A stretch of 50,405 bases of DNA from an uncultured Faecalitalea sp. (GCA_946408025.1 CAMJQJ010000006.1:1-50405); one strand, 5' to 3'; numbered from the stretch's first letter, positions 41,398 to 49,059 are shown. Translations and numbers: made by a program. Notes: generated by a model not told the origin, from the sequence alone.

Positions 41398-42870
41398 ATG
41401 CGTGTTTTAGTTGGTCAATTTAGTTCTGAGTCAAATGAACATTCCCGTTCATTGATGACATTCGAAAAATTTCTTTTTCGTTTTGGAGAAGAAATGCTAG
41501 ATTCTATTTACTGTCGAGATATTTTTGAGGATGAGGGTATTGAGTTAGTTCCTAGTATTAGTGCTAGAGGGCATCCTCATGGATTGGTAACGTATGATGC
41601 ATATCAGTTTATTCATGATCGTTTGATTCAAACAATCAAAGAAAATCTAGGCACTATTGATGGTATCTTTCTTTTTCTTCATGGTGCTAGTAAAGTGATT
41701 GGACTTGAAGGAGGTAGCGCTGAACATGCGTTTGTTCGCGATATCCGCAAGGTTGTAGGTCCATATATGCCAATTGCTTTAGTCATGGATCCACATGGAA
41801 ATTTATCACAGGAATTAGTAGATAATGTGAATATACTACGTTGCTATCGTCATTCACCTCATACTGATATGGCTGAGACATATCGGTTTGTTGCGAAAAG
41901 CTTTATTGATTTGTTAAAAAATCGACAAAATATTCATCCTGAATACTGCAAGGTTCCTATTATTATTGGTGGAGAAAAAAGTGTATCGTTGGATGAGCCT
42001 ATGTTGTCTATCAACGCTTTGTGTGATGAAGCTGAAAAGACAGGGCGTATTCGTAGTGCTTCTTTTCATATTGGTTATCTTCGTCATGATGGAGATAAAC
42101 TAGGATGTTCTGTTGTTGTAGTGCCTAAAACGGCAAAGGATCAAAAATTTGCTCGTGTATGGGCGAAAAAAATTAGAGCGTTTGCTTATGGAAAACGTCA
42201 TGAATTTCATTACCATGGAAATGTTAAAGAACCAGAAGATGCTATTAAGGCAGTGGTTGAGTATCCATCAGGAACATGTTTTTTAACAGATTCAGGTGAT
42301 AATGTTGGATCAGGGGCAGATGGATTTAATACATTTGTTTTGAGGCAGATTTTAGGGTTAAAAGATTTCAATGGCAAATCTTATTTGGTCGCAGGAATTG
42401 TTGATAAGGTGGCTTATAAATATCTTTATAATAAACAAATAAACGATAATGTAGAGTTTGATTTAGGGGCAGATCTTGATGAAATGTGTAAAAAGGTACA
42501 TGTTCGTGGAAAGATCATAGCTAAAGGATTAGCGGATAAAGCTTATGCGAAAAGAGAAGATATTGGGACGGCCATTACTGTAAAATTTGATGATGCTCCA
42601 GTATGTGTTGTTGTAGAATATGATGCGATACAATATGTTGATTTAGATCAATTTGAATGTTCAGGTTTAAATATTAATGATTATAATGTAATTGTAGTCA
42701 AAGAAGGATATATTTCAGATGATTATAATAAATATGGAGATTATTGTGTCATGTCATTGACCCAAGGGCCAACGTATCAAAAAAGTGAAGGGTTGGTGTT
42801 TAGACAAATTTTACGCCCATGTTTCCCTTATGACGATCTTGAATTAGATGAAATTTTTCCTAATGACTAG
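41398..42870 (+). CDS. M81-family (MlrC-like) metallopeptidase
   Basis: A 490-residue protein of the MlrC/M81 family. V-G-Q-F-S-S-E-S-N, S-A-R-G-H-P-H-G, F-L-H-G-A, the zinc site V-M-D-P-H-G-N-L-S, Y-R-H-S-P-H-T-D-M and later D-S-G-D-N-V-G-S-G are the family landmarks. MlrC itself degrades the linear microcystin peptide in sphingomonads; here a housekeeping or dietary peptide is more likely. It is divergent from pepF. AGAAAGAGG precedes the ATG. Two peptidase genes on one side and glycosylasparaginase on the other suggest peptide breakdown. Confidence 0.9.
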   Translation: MRVLVGQFSSESNEHSRSLMTFEKFLFRFGEEMLDSIYCRDIFEDEGIELVPSISARGHPHGLVTYDAYQFIHDRLIQTIKENLGTIDGIFLFLHGASKVIGLEGGSAEHAFVRDIRKVVGPYMPIALVMDPHGNLSQELVDNVNILRCYRHSPHTDMAETYRFVAKSFIDLLKNRQNIHPEYCKVPIIIGGEKSVSLDEPMLSINALCDEAEKTGRIRSASFHIGYLRHDGDKLGCSVVVVPKTAKDQKFARVWAKKIRAFAYGKRHEFHYHGNVKEPEDAIKAVVEYPSGTCFLTDSGDNVGSGADGFNTFVLRQILGLKDFNGKSYLVAGIVDKVAYKYLYNKQINDNVEFDLGADLDEMCKKVHVRGKIIAKGLADKAYAKREDIGTAITVKFDDAPVCVVVEYDAIQYVDLDQFECSGLNINDYNVIVVKEGYISDDYNKYGDYCVMSLTQGPTYQKSEGLVFRQILRPCFPYDDLELDEIFPND

Positions 42871-42879
42871 GAAAAATGG

Positions 42880-42907
42880 TTGATAAAACACTTAGTAGTT
42901 TTATACT
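42880..42907 (+). promoter_or_regulatory. promoter of the PTS IIA-IIB genes
   Basis: TTGATA (42880-42885), a 16-nt spacer and TATACT (42902-42907), with AGGAGG before the IIA ATG. Confidence 0.65.
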
Positions 42908-42943
42908 ATAATAATAACGAGAATAAGAGAAGGAGGAGCGACT

Positions 42944-43264
42944 ATGGAAGGAATGGAGCTAGTAAGCTTTCAGATAATCGCTAGTGTTGGCGCTGCAAAA
43001 TCCATGTATATGGAGGCTATGAAAGCAGCACAGGAATTTGATTTTGAAAAAGCAGAAAAATTAATAGAAGATGCTGAAGAAATGTTCTTAAAAGGACATG
43101 AAGCACATGCTTCATTGATTCAAAAAGAAGCTGGCGGTGAACCGGTTAATCCAACTATGCTGTTGATGCATGCAGAAGACCAATTAATGGCTTGTGAAAC
43201 TTGCAAACAAATGGCAGAACAACAAATAATAATCTTTAAAAAGTTTCAATCTTTAGAAAAATAG
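42944..43264 (+). CDS. PTS system IIA component, lactose/cellobiose class
   Basis: A 106-residue helical protein of the LacF/CelC class. I-I-A-S-V-G-A-A-K-S-M-Y-M-E-A, A-H-A-S-L-I-Q and the phosphoryl site L-L-M-H-A-E-D-Q-L-M (His 76) are diagnostic. It passes phosphate from HPr to IIB. The start has AAGGAGGAG upstream. IIB follows after 15 nt and a terminator then ends the unit, so there is no IIC permease here. Confidence 0.95.
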   Translation: MEGMELVSFQIIASVGAAKSMYMEAMKAAQEFDFEKAEKLIEDAEEMFLKGHEAHASLIQKEAGGEPVNPTMLLMHAEDQLMACETCKQMAEQQIIIFKKFQSLEK

Positions 43265-43279
43265 ATAGGAGGAACGGAT

Positions 43280-43603
43280 ATGAAACGTATTTATTTATTT
43301 TGCGATAATGGTATGTCAACAAGTATGATGGCTCAACGAATGCAGGAGGTAGCAGACAAACATAATCTACCTTTTGAATGTAAAGCCTTCTCATACAAAA
43401 AAATCTCTTCAATCATTGAAGAAAACAAACTAGACTGTATCTTAATTGGACCACAGACAAAGTTCTTGTTTGATGATATCAACAAACGTTATGGTGATAA
43501 GACTCCAGTTATGGTCATTGATGCTGCTGACTATGGAATGATGGATGCAGAAAAAGTACTTAAAAAAGCAATCGTTGCAATGAAAAAATTCAAAAATAAT
43601 TAA
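43280..43603 (+). CDS. PTS system IIB component, lactose/cellobiose class
   Basis: A 107-residue CelA/ChbB-type protein. L-F-C-D-N-G-M-S-T-S near the start holds the phosphocysteine (Cys 8) and loop, and the later I-G-P-Q is the usual conserved segment. The class phosphorylates sugars such as cellobiose, chitobiose or lactose through a IIC permease. It is co-transcribed with IIA and followed directly by a terminator. The neighbouring glycosylasparaginase hints at N-acetylglucosamine-containing sugars. Confidence 0.95.
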   Translation: MKRIYLFCDNGMSTSMMAQRMQEVADKHNLPFECKAFSYKKISSIIEENKLDCILIGPQTKFLFDDINKRYGDKTPVMVIDAADYGMMDAEKVLKKAIVAMKKFKNN

Positions 43604-43609
43604 GCTTGG

Positions 43610-43634
43610 ATCGCTGATTAGTCAGCGATTTTTT
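43610..43634 (+). terminator. terminator of the PTS IIA-IIB unit
   Basis: ATCGCTGA (43610-43617) pairs with TCAGCGAT (43622-43629) around a 4-nt loop, with Ts after it. It separates PTS genes from glycosylasparaginase, though readthrough is possible. Confidence 0.9.
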
Positions 43635-43672
43635 AAAAGAGAGTAAAGAAAGGTCAATAAAGGAGAATAAAT

Positions 43673-44635
43673 ATGTACGGAATTATCGCAACATGGAGAA
43701 TGGCTTTAGAGGGAATCAGTGAAGCAACTGAAATGTTGAAAAAATCAGCTGATGCAGGAGATTCAATTGAAACAGCAATTCGTGCTGTCGAAGATTTTGA
43801 ATTCTATAAAAGTGTTGGATATGGTGGATTACCAAACGAAGAAATGGAAGTTGAATTGGATGCTGCTTTCATGGATGGGGATACGTTGGATGTTGGTTGC
43901 GTTGGAGCAATCAAGGACTATGCTAACCCAGTTAGTATTGCACGTATGCTATCTAAAGAACCAGTAAATAATTTTTTGGTTGGGGCTGGTGCAGAAAAAT
44001 ATGCTCACCGTCACGGGTTTGAAAGAAAAAATATGTTAACAGAAAGAGCTAAGATTCATTATCATAATCGTGTAAAAGAGACAACTGAAAATACTGAATT
44101 AAAGCCATATTCAGGTCATGATACAGTAGGAATGGTTTGTCTGGATGATAAAGGACATATGACGGCTGCAACAAGCACAAGTGGATTGTTTATGAAACAT
44201 CCAGGACGTGTAGGTGATTCTCCGGTATCTGGATCTGGATTCTATGTTGATAGCGAAGTCGGTGGCGCTAGTGCTACAGGACTTGGTGAAGATGTAATGA
44301 AAGGGTGTGTTTCTTACGAAATCGTTCGATTGATGAAAGAAGGTAAAACACCACAAGAAGCATGTGATATTGCAGTAAATACATTCGACAAAGAGCTTAA
44401 AAAACGTAGAGGTAAAGCAGGAGATATGTCTTTGATTGCCATGAATAATAAGGGAGAATGGGGAGTAACAACAAATATTGAAGGATTCTCTTTTGCGGTG
44501 GCAACTGAAAAAGAAGAGCCTACAGTATATTTAGTTAAATTTGATGAGAATCATAATCAATATTTTGAAGTTGCTTCAAAAGAGTGGATGGATAACTATA
44601 TGGCAACTAGAACAGCTCCATTAATTAGAAAATAA
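43673..44635 (+). CDS. N4-(beta-N-acetylglucosaminyl)-L-asparaginase (glycosylasparaginase)
   Basis: A 320-residue Ntn-hydrolase. The self-cleavage site is G-H-D-T-V-G-M-V with the nucleophile at about Thr 151, followed by T-S-T-S-G-L, the R-V-G-D-S-P substrate site and G-A-S-A-T-G-L-G-E-D. Proteins with G-H-D-T-x-G are glycosylasparaginases rather than plain asparaginases or isoaspartyl peptidases. The enzyme cleaves GlcNAc from Asn in N-glycan remnants. No signal peptide is seen. AAAGGAG precedes the start. The M20 dipeptidase gene follows after 10 nt and is probably in the same operon. Confidence 0.9.
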   Translation: MYGIIATWRMALEGISEATEMLKKSADAGDSIETAIRAVEDFEFYKSVGYGGLPNEEMEVELDAAFMDGDTLDVGCVGAIKDYANPVSIARMLSKEPVNNFLVGAGAEKYAHRHGFERKNMLTERAKIHYHNRVKETTENTELKPYSGHDTVGMVCLDDKGHMTAATSTSGLFMKHPGRVGDSPVSGSGFYVDSEVGGASATGLGEDVMKGCVSYEIVRLMKEGKTPQEACDIAVNTFDKELKKRRGKAGDMSLIAMNNKGEWGVTTNIEGFSFAVATEKEEPTVYLVKFDENHNQYFEVASKEWMDNYMATRTAPLIRK

Positions 44636-44645
44636 AGGCGATAAT

Positions 44646-45758
44646 ATGGAAACAAAAATTTTAGCTAAAATTGATGAAATTGAAGATCAGATGATTGAAG
44701 CAATTAAATCAATTGTTCGTATAGATTCTGTTAAAGGTGATGCAGAAGAAGGAAAGCCTTTTGGAAAAGGTGTTAATGATGCATTAGAAGCAACTTTGAA
44801 ACTTTGTGAAGAGCTTGGCTTTGAAACTGAGAATGTAGATGGAAGAATGGGAATCGCAAAATACGGTGAAGGGGAAGATTATATCGGTGTTATAGGGCAT
44901 CTTGATGTAGTCCCAGTTGGTGATGGATGGAAACATGAACCCTTTGGCGCTGAAGAAGTAAATGGAAGAATATTTGGGCGCGGTATTCTTGATAATAAAG
45001 GACCAGTTCTTTCTTGCTTATTTGCTTTATATGTTTTGAAAGAGTTAAACATTAAATTAAATCGCCCGGTGTGGATCTTATTTGGAACAGATGAAGAATC
45101 AGGATTTGAAGATCTTGAGTACTATTTGACTAAAAAGAAACCTCCAGTGATGGGATGGACCCCAGATTGTAAATATCCGGTTGTTTATGCGGAAAGAGGA
45201 CGTGCAGCTATACATGTTTATGCGGATATGGAGCATCAAAAAGAGTTTAACCACTTTATAAATGAGTATCTTTTAACTAGTGATGACCATGCCAATAAAC
45301 TGGGATTAAATATAGTGGATGAAGAATTTGGCGCAATGCAATTAAGAGGAAGAAGTTTGATTGATTGTGATGAAGATCTAGGTTTTGAATTTGTGCTAAG
45401 TTATCCGGCCAGCATAACAATTGAGGAAATCATGGAAAGAGTAAATTCTAAATTGTATAACGGCTTAAAAGCAGAATGTGCAAAGAATTATGATCCGGTA
45501 CGTTTTGAGAAAACAGGTTTTTTATGCAGTTCATTACAAAAAGCATATGAAAAAATCACTGGTCTTGATGGTACTCCGGTTACGACAACAGGTGGGACAT
45601 ATGCAAAATTAATGCCAAACATCGTACCTTTTGGTCCAAGTTTCCCAGGTCAAAAAGGAATTGGTCATAATCCAGATGAATGGATGGATCGAAACGATTT
45701 GATAACTAATGCTAAGATTTATGCATTAAGTTTATTGTATTTAGGATCAGGTGAATAA
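44646..45758 (+). CDS. M20-family dipeptidase (PepV/Sapep-like), compact form
   Basis: A 370-residue zinc exopeptidase. G-H-L-D-V-V-P-V-G-D-G-W supplies the first zinc His and Asp, R-G-I-L-D-N-K-G the bridging Asp, T-D-E-E-S-G-F the catalytic glutamates, and G-H-N-P-D-E-W the last His. V-Y-A-E-R-G is a typical substrate segment. Related PepV and Sapep proteins are about 460-470 residues, so this one lacks roughly 100 residues, apparently from the lid domain. It lies between glycosylasparaginase and cutC, spaced 10 nt and 1 nt. Confidence 0.9.
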   Translation: METKILAKIDEIEDQMIEAIKSIVRIDSVKGDAEEGKPFGKGVNDALEATLKLCEELGFETENVDGRMGIAKYGEGEDYIGVIGHLDVVPVGDGWKHEPFGAEEVNGRIFGRGILDNKGPVLSCLFALYVLKELNIKLNRPVWILFGTDEESGFEDLEYYLTKKKPPVMGWTPDCKYPVVYAERGRAAIHVYADMEHQKEFNHFINEYLLTSDDHANKLGLNIVDEEFGAMQLRGRSLIDCDEDLGFEFVLSYPASITIEEIMERVNSKLYNGLKAECAKNYDPVRFEKTGFLCSSLQKAYEKITGLDGTPVTTTGGTYAKLMPNIVPFGPSFPGQKGIGHNPDEWMDRNDLITNAKIYALSLLYLGSGE

Positions 45759-45759
45759 T

Positions 45760-46512
45760 ATGACAAAAATAATTGAAGTTTGCGCTGGAAGTTATCAAGA
45801 CTGTATTGCAGCGTATAAAGGTGGAGCAGATCGAGTTGAATTAAACAGCGCGTTAAGCGTAGGTGGCTTGACCCCTAGTGTTTCTGCTCTAAAAAAAGTA
45901 AAAAAAGAAACGAATTTAAAAGTTATTTGTATGGTTCGTCCTAGAGCTGCGGGGTTTTGTTATGATGCAGATGATGAGATGATCATGATGGAAGATGCAA
46001 AGCTATTATTGGATAATGGTGCAGATGGAATTGCTTTTGGATTTTTGAACAAAGATGGGTCTGTTAAAGAAGATAAAACAAAACAGATGATCGATTTAAT
46101 TCATTCTTATCATAAGGAAGCTGTTTTCCACAGAGCTTTTGATGTCTGCCCGGATGCTTGTACAGCGATTGAGACATTGATTCGTCTAGGTGCAGATCGT
46201 ATCTTAACAAGCGGACAAAAAGCTAAAGCTTTTGAAGGAAAAGAACTAATTAAAGATCTTCAAGACAAATATGGTGATAAAATAGAATTACTAGCTGGAA
46301 GTGGAGTGAATGCTTCTAACGCTAAAGAACTGATGGAGTATACAGGAATTCATCAAGTACACTCTTCTTGCAAGTCTTTTAACAACGATCCAACAACATC
46401 TAATAATGGTGTTAGCTATGCTTATTTAACTGGAGAGCATGAAATGGATTATGATATCGTAGAAGAAAATTTAGTAAAAAATCTAGTGAATACAGTAAAA
46501 CAGGAACTTTAA
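45760..46512 (+). CDS. cutC: CutC-family protein
   Basis: A 250-residue TIM-barrel protein of the CutC family. V-C-A-G-S-Y-Q-D, G-A-D-R-V-E-L-N, G-G-L-T-P-S, M-V-R-P-R, H-R-A-F-D and R-I-L-T-S-G-Q are the conserved landmarks. CutC has been linked to copper tolerance, but its true reaction is uncertain. Here it follows the M20 dipeptidase by 1 nt in a peptide and glycopeptide block with no copper genes, which favours a metabolic role. The ATG at 45760 is preferred to a GTG at 45751 that overlaps the M20 stop. Confidence 0.93.
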   Translation: MTKIIEVCAGSYQDCIAAYKGGADRVELNSALSVGGLTPSVSALKKVKKETNLKVICMVRPRAAGFCYDADDEMIMMEDAKLLLDNGADGIAFGFLNKDGSVKEDKTKQMIDLIHSYHKEAVFHRAFDVCPDACTAIETLIRLGADRILTSGQKAKAFEGKELIKDLQDKYGDKIELLAGSGVNASNAKELMEYTGIHQVHSSCKSFNNDPTTSNNGVSYAYLTGEHEMDYDIVEENLVKNLVNTVKQEL

Positions 46513-46524
46513 GGTTCCTGTTTT
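46497..46524 (+). terminator. terminator of the glycosylasparaginase-cutC unit, enclosing the stop codon
   Basis: AAAACAGGAAC (46497-46507) pairs with GTTCCTGTTTT (46514-46524), with a T-rich tail. The cutC TAA (46510-46512) is in the loop. Confidence 0.92.
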
Positions 46525-46553
46525 CTTTTTGTGAACAATAATTGATTTTTGTT

Positions 46554-46581
46554 TTGATTTATATTGTATTATGCATATACT
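46554..46581 (+). promoter_or_regulatory. promoter of leaderless thrE-like gene
   Basis: TTGATT (46554-46559), a 16-nt spacer and TATACT (46576-46581) place the start at about 46588-46589, the A of the chosen ATG. No ribosome-binding site exists between. Confidence 0.6.
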
Positions 46582-46588
46582 AAATAGT

Positions 46589-47338
46589 ATGAATGTTGAA
46601 AAGTTGTTAAATGTAGTGGTTCGAGCAGGAAAAATACTCATAGAAAGTGGAGCAGAAATATATCGTGTCGAAGAAACTATGATTCGCTTATGTAAGTCTT
46701 ATTCTGAAGTGCAAATTGCGGATAGTTTTGTTACGGGAACAGGAATCATGCTGTCAATTACAGTTGATGGTAAAACTAGTACCCGCATAGGTCGTGTTCG
46801 TTCCAAAAGTGTTGACCTGAATGTAATTGATATGGTTAATTCGTTGTCACGAAGGGTTAGTTATGATCCTATCTCTGTTGATGAACTAGAAAAAGAAATT
46901 GATAGAATTGAAGGGAAAGAAAGGTATTCTTTTTGGATCACATTATTGTTTGCTGGTGTGGGCGCGGCAGGTTTTGCGATTTTCTTTGATGGAAATATAG
47001 TCGATAGCGTCGCTGCTTTCTTGATTGGAATCATCATTCGTTGTGTCACTACATTTTTTGAAAAATATAGGGTCAATAGTTTTTTTACAAATGCAATTGC
47101 ATCAGCTATTGCAGTTTGTTGTTCAATAGGAAGTGCATATTTGTGTTATGGAATCGACTATAATGTCGTTATTATCTCGAGCATCATGCTATTAGTTCCG
47201 GGATTGGCAATAACGAATGCGATTCGAGATACGGTTGCAGGAGATTATTTGTCTGGTTTATCTAGAGGAACTGAGGCTACATTAACGGCATTGGCTATAG
47301 CTATTGGTGCCGGTTTTATGTTGAGTATATTGTTGTAG
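46589..47338 (+). CDS. ThrE-family exporter, N-terminal half (DUF1212)
   Basis: A 249-residue protein. The first 115 or so residues are soluble (V-V-R-A-G-K-I-L-I-E-S-G-A-E-I-Y-R-V-E-E-T-M is the ThrE signature). Then come about five membrane helices, the fourth holding V-P-G-L-A-I-T-N-A-I-R-D. ThrE exports threonine and serine in actinobacteria; in Gram-positive bacteria it is split into two proteins. An ATG at 46571 lies upstream, but family starts and the promoter favour 46589. The partner gene follows after 10 nt. Substrate is inferred. Confidence 0.9.
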   Translation: MNVEKLLNVVVRAGKILIESGAEIYRVEETMIRLCKSYSEVQIADSFVTGTGIMLSITVDGKTSTRIGRVRSKSVDLNVIDMVNSLSRRVSYDPISVDELEKEIDRIEGKERYSFWITLLFAGVGAAGFAIFFDGNIVDSVAAFLIGIIIRCVTTFFEKYRVNSFFTNAIASAIAVCCSIGSAYLCYGIDYNVVIISSIMLLVPGLAITNAIRDTVAGDYLSGLSRGTEATLTALAIAIGAGFMLSILL

Positions 47339-47348
47339 GAGCTGAAAA

Positions 47349-47828
47349 ATGATTGATTTGATTATAAAGGCTGGCATTTCTGCTTTCTTAGCCAGCATTG
47401 GTTTTGGAATTCTTTTTAATATCAGAGGAAAAAGGCTGATCCTTGCCGGATTGACTGGAGCAATAGGAGGTATTTTGTATAAGTATTTCTTATTTCTTGG
47501 AATGAGTGAATTAGTATCTAACTTTGTTGGGGCTTTAGGGCTTGCTCTTTTTGGCGAGATATTTGCTCGTGTATGTAAGACTCCGGTCACGACTTTTATT
47601 GTATGTGCTTTGATTCCGCTAGTTCCTGGTGGAGGTATGTATTATACAATGTTGGAGGTCATTCAAGGTGATGTTCAAGAGGCTTTATCAAAAGGGTTAC
47701 AGACATTAAGCATTGCTGGTGTTCTTGCTTTGGGAATCTTAGTTGTTTCAACTGCTACGCAAGTTTATTTAAGGATAAAAAGAGCATTAGAAACGTATCG
47801 TTTAGATGATAATTTCAATAACTTATAA
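47349..47828 (+). CDS. ThrE-family exporter, C-terminal half (DUF3815)
   Basis: A 159-residue membrane protein with about five helices. A-S-I-G-F-G-I-L-F-N near the start and I-P-L-V-P-G-G-G-M-Y-Y-T-M in the middle are typical of the second half of split ThrE exporters. It must pair with the product of the preceding gene. GTAGGAG precedes the ATG. No classic T-tailed terminator follows; instead a long imperfect hairpin lies 4 nt after the stop codon. Confidence 0.9.
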   Translation: MIDLIIKAGISAFLASIGFGILFNIRGKRLILAGLTGAIGGILYKYFLFLGMSELVSNFVGALGLALFGEIFARVCKTPVTTFIVCALIPLVPGGGMYYTMLEVIQGDVQEALSKGLQTLSIAGVLALGILVVSTATQVYLRIKRALETYRLDDNFNNL

Positions 47829-48063
47829 AACAGGCAAAAGCCCTTTAAGTAAGGGAAATTACCTAAAGGGCTTTGCCAGAAAGTTTTAAGAAAGGGAATT
47901 TGATTATGAAGTGAGCCTCTATCCTTGGCTCGACTATATAGTACAAATAAAAAATAAAATGATGATGTATGAAGTGTGTGAATTCATGTGAAAAAGAGAA
48001 TTAATATGTAAAAATGTCAAATTTATTAATGTTGTTCAATGAGGTTTACATCCAATAAAACAG
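47829..48063 (+). other. structured non-coding region between the thrE pair and pyrB
   Basis: About 235 bases with no convincing gene. GGCAAAAGCCCTTTA (47834-47848) pairs with TAAAGGGCTTTGCC (47863-47876) with one bulged A; inside it GTAA and TTAC pair around GGGAAA. No T run follows. A second hairpin GAGCC...GGCTC lies at about 47914-47932. The remainder to 48063 is AT-rich with short broken frames only. It may be a factor-dependent terminator, a small RNA or a mobile repeat. Confidence 0.5.
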
Positions 48064-48091
48064 TTGAAAAATGAGTGATATATGTTACAAT
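48064..48091 (+). promoter_or_regulatory. promoter of pyrB-pyrC-carB
   Basis: TTGAAA (48064-48069), a 16-nt spacer and TACAAT (48086-48091) preceded by TG at 48083-48084. The start would be near 48098, giving a 63-nt leader. Confidence 0.7.
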
Positions 48092-48111
48092 ATTTCCGAT
48101 AAGAAAAACGA

Positions 48112-48143
48112 GAAAAAATGAATGTTTAGATTCATTTTTTTTT
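48112..48143 (+). terminator. terminator-like hairpin in the pyrB leader, possible attenuator
   Basis: AAAAAATGAAT (48113-48123) pairs with ATTCATTTTTT (48130-48140), 11 bp around GTTTAG, and the T run continues to 48143. It lies after the promoter and just before AGGCAGGAGG, so it can stop transcription before pyrB. The hairpin contains a tiny frame Met-Asn-Val-stop (48118-48129). No PyrR-binding loop is recognised in the short leader. Confidence 0.6.
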
Positions 48144-48160
48144 AGGCAGGAGGATATTTT

Positions 48161-49051
48161 ATGAATAAAAATTCGTTATTATCCATGCAAGATTTATCGG
48201 CTGAACAGATTCTTAGTATTCTTGGCGATGCTAAAAGTTTTAATAGTTCTCATAAAGATTGGCAATTGCCAAAGCATAATGCTTTAGTTGCTAATCTTTT
48301 TTTTGAAGCATCGACGAGAACTCACTTTTCATTTGAGAGCGCTGAGTTTCAGTTAGGTTGTAAAGTTGCGGATTTTAATGCTTCTACATCAAGCGTAACA
48401 AAAGGAGAAACTTTATACGATACAGTAAAGACCTTTGAATCAATTGGTTATGATGCGGTTGTAATTCGTCATCCTAAAGATGAATATTTTAAAGAGTTGG
48501 AAAATATCAATATTCCAATTTTAAATGCAGGTGATGGAGCTGGAAATCATCCTACCCAGTGCTTGTTGGATTTATTGACGATGTATAACGAGTTTAAAGA
48601 TTTTAAAGGGTTGAATGTTGTTATTGCAGGAGATATCCAGCATTCAAGAGTTGCTGCTTCTGATAAACAAGCTTTAGAAAAATTAGGAGCTAATGTTTTC
48701 TTTGCTGGTCCTGAAGAATGGAGAAGAGAAGGATATCCTACGATGGATTTTGATGAAGCTTGCAAATGGGCAGATGTTGTCATGATGTTAAGAATTCAAA
48801 GAGAACGCGGTGCTTCATTGGCTAATATGAGTGATGCAGAGTATTTGGAAAAATACGGTTTGAATGAGCGGCGATATCAAATGATGAAGGAAAATGCCAT
48901 CATCATGCATCCAGCGCCAGTTAATCGTGGTGTTGAGATTGCCGATCATCTAGTAGAAGCGAAAAAGAGTCGAATCTTTGAACAAATGAAAAATGGTGTA
49001 TTGGTTCGTAAGGCTGTTATTAAACGTGCATTCGGCTATGAGCCATTTTAG
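48161..49051 (+). CDS. pyrB: aspartate carbamoyltransferase catalytic subunit
   Basis: A 296-residue enzyme. F-E-A-S-T-R-T-H-F-S-F-E is the carbamoyl phosphate site, then S-S-V-T-K-G-E-T, G-D-G-A-G-N-H-P-T-Q-C-L-L-D and M-H-P-A-P-V-N-R-G. It joins carbamoyl phosphate to aspartate, the committed step of pyrimidine synthesis. No PyrI regulatory chain gene follows, as usual in Gram-positive bacteria. AGGCAGGAGG precedes the ATG. pyrC starts 8 nt later. Confidence 0.98.
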   Translation: MNKNSLLSMQDLSAEQILSILGDAKSFNSSHKDWQLPKHNALVANLFFEASTRTHFSFESAEFQLGCKVADFNASTSSVTKGETLYDTVKTFESIGYDAVVIRHPKDEYFKELENINIPILNAGDGAGNHPTQCLLDLLTMYNEFKDFKGLNVVIAGDIQHSRVAASDKQALEKLGANVFFAGPEEWRREGYPTMDFDEACKWADVVMMLRIQRERGASLANMSDAEYLEKYGLNERRYQMMKENAIIMHPAPVNRGVEIADHLVEAKKSRIFEQMKNGVLVRKAVIKRAFGYEPF

Positions 49052-49059
49052 GGGGCATT

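Noticed and set aside
41398..42870. Microcystin degradation
   Set aside because: MlrC names the family, but no mlrA, mlrB or mlrD genes are near, and a gut-type anaerobe is an unlikely host.
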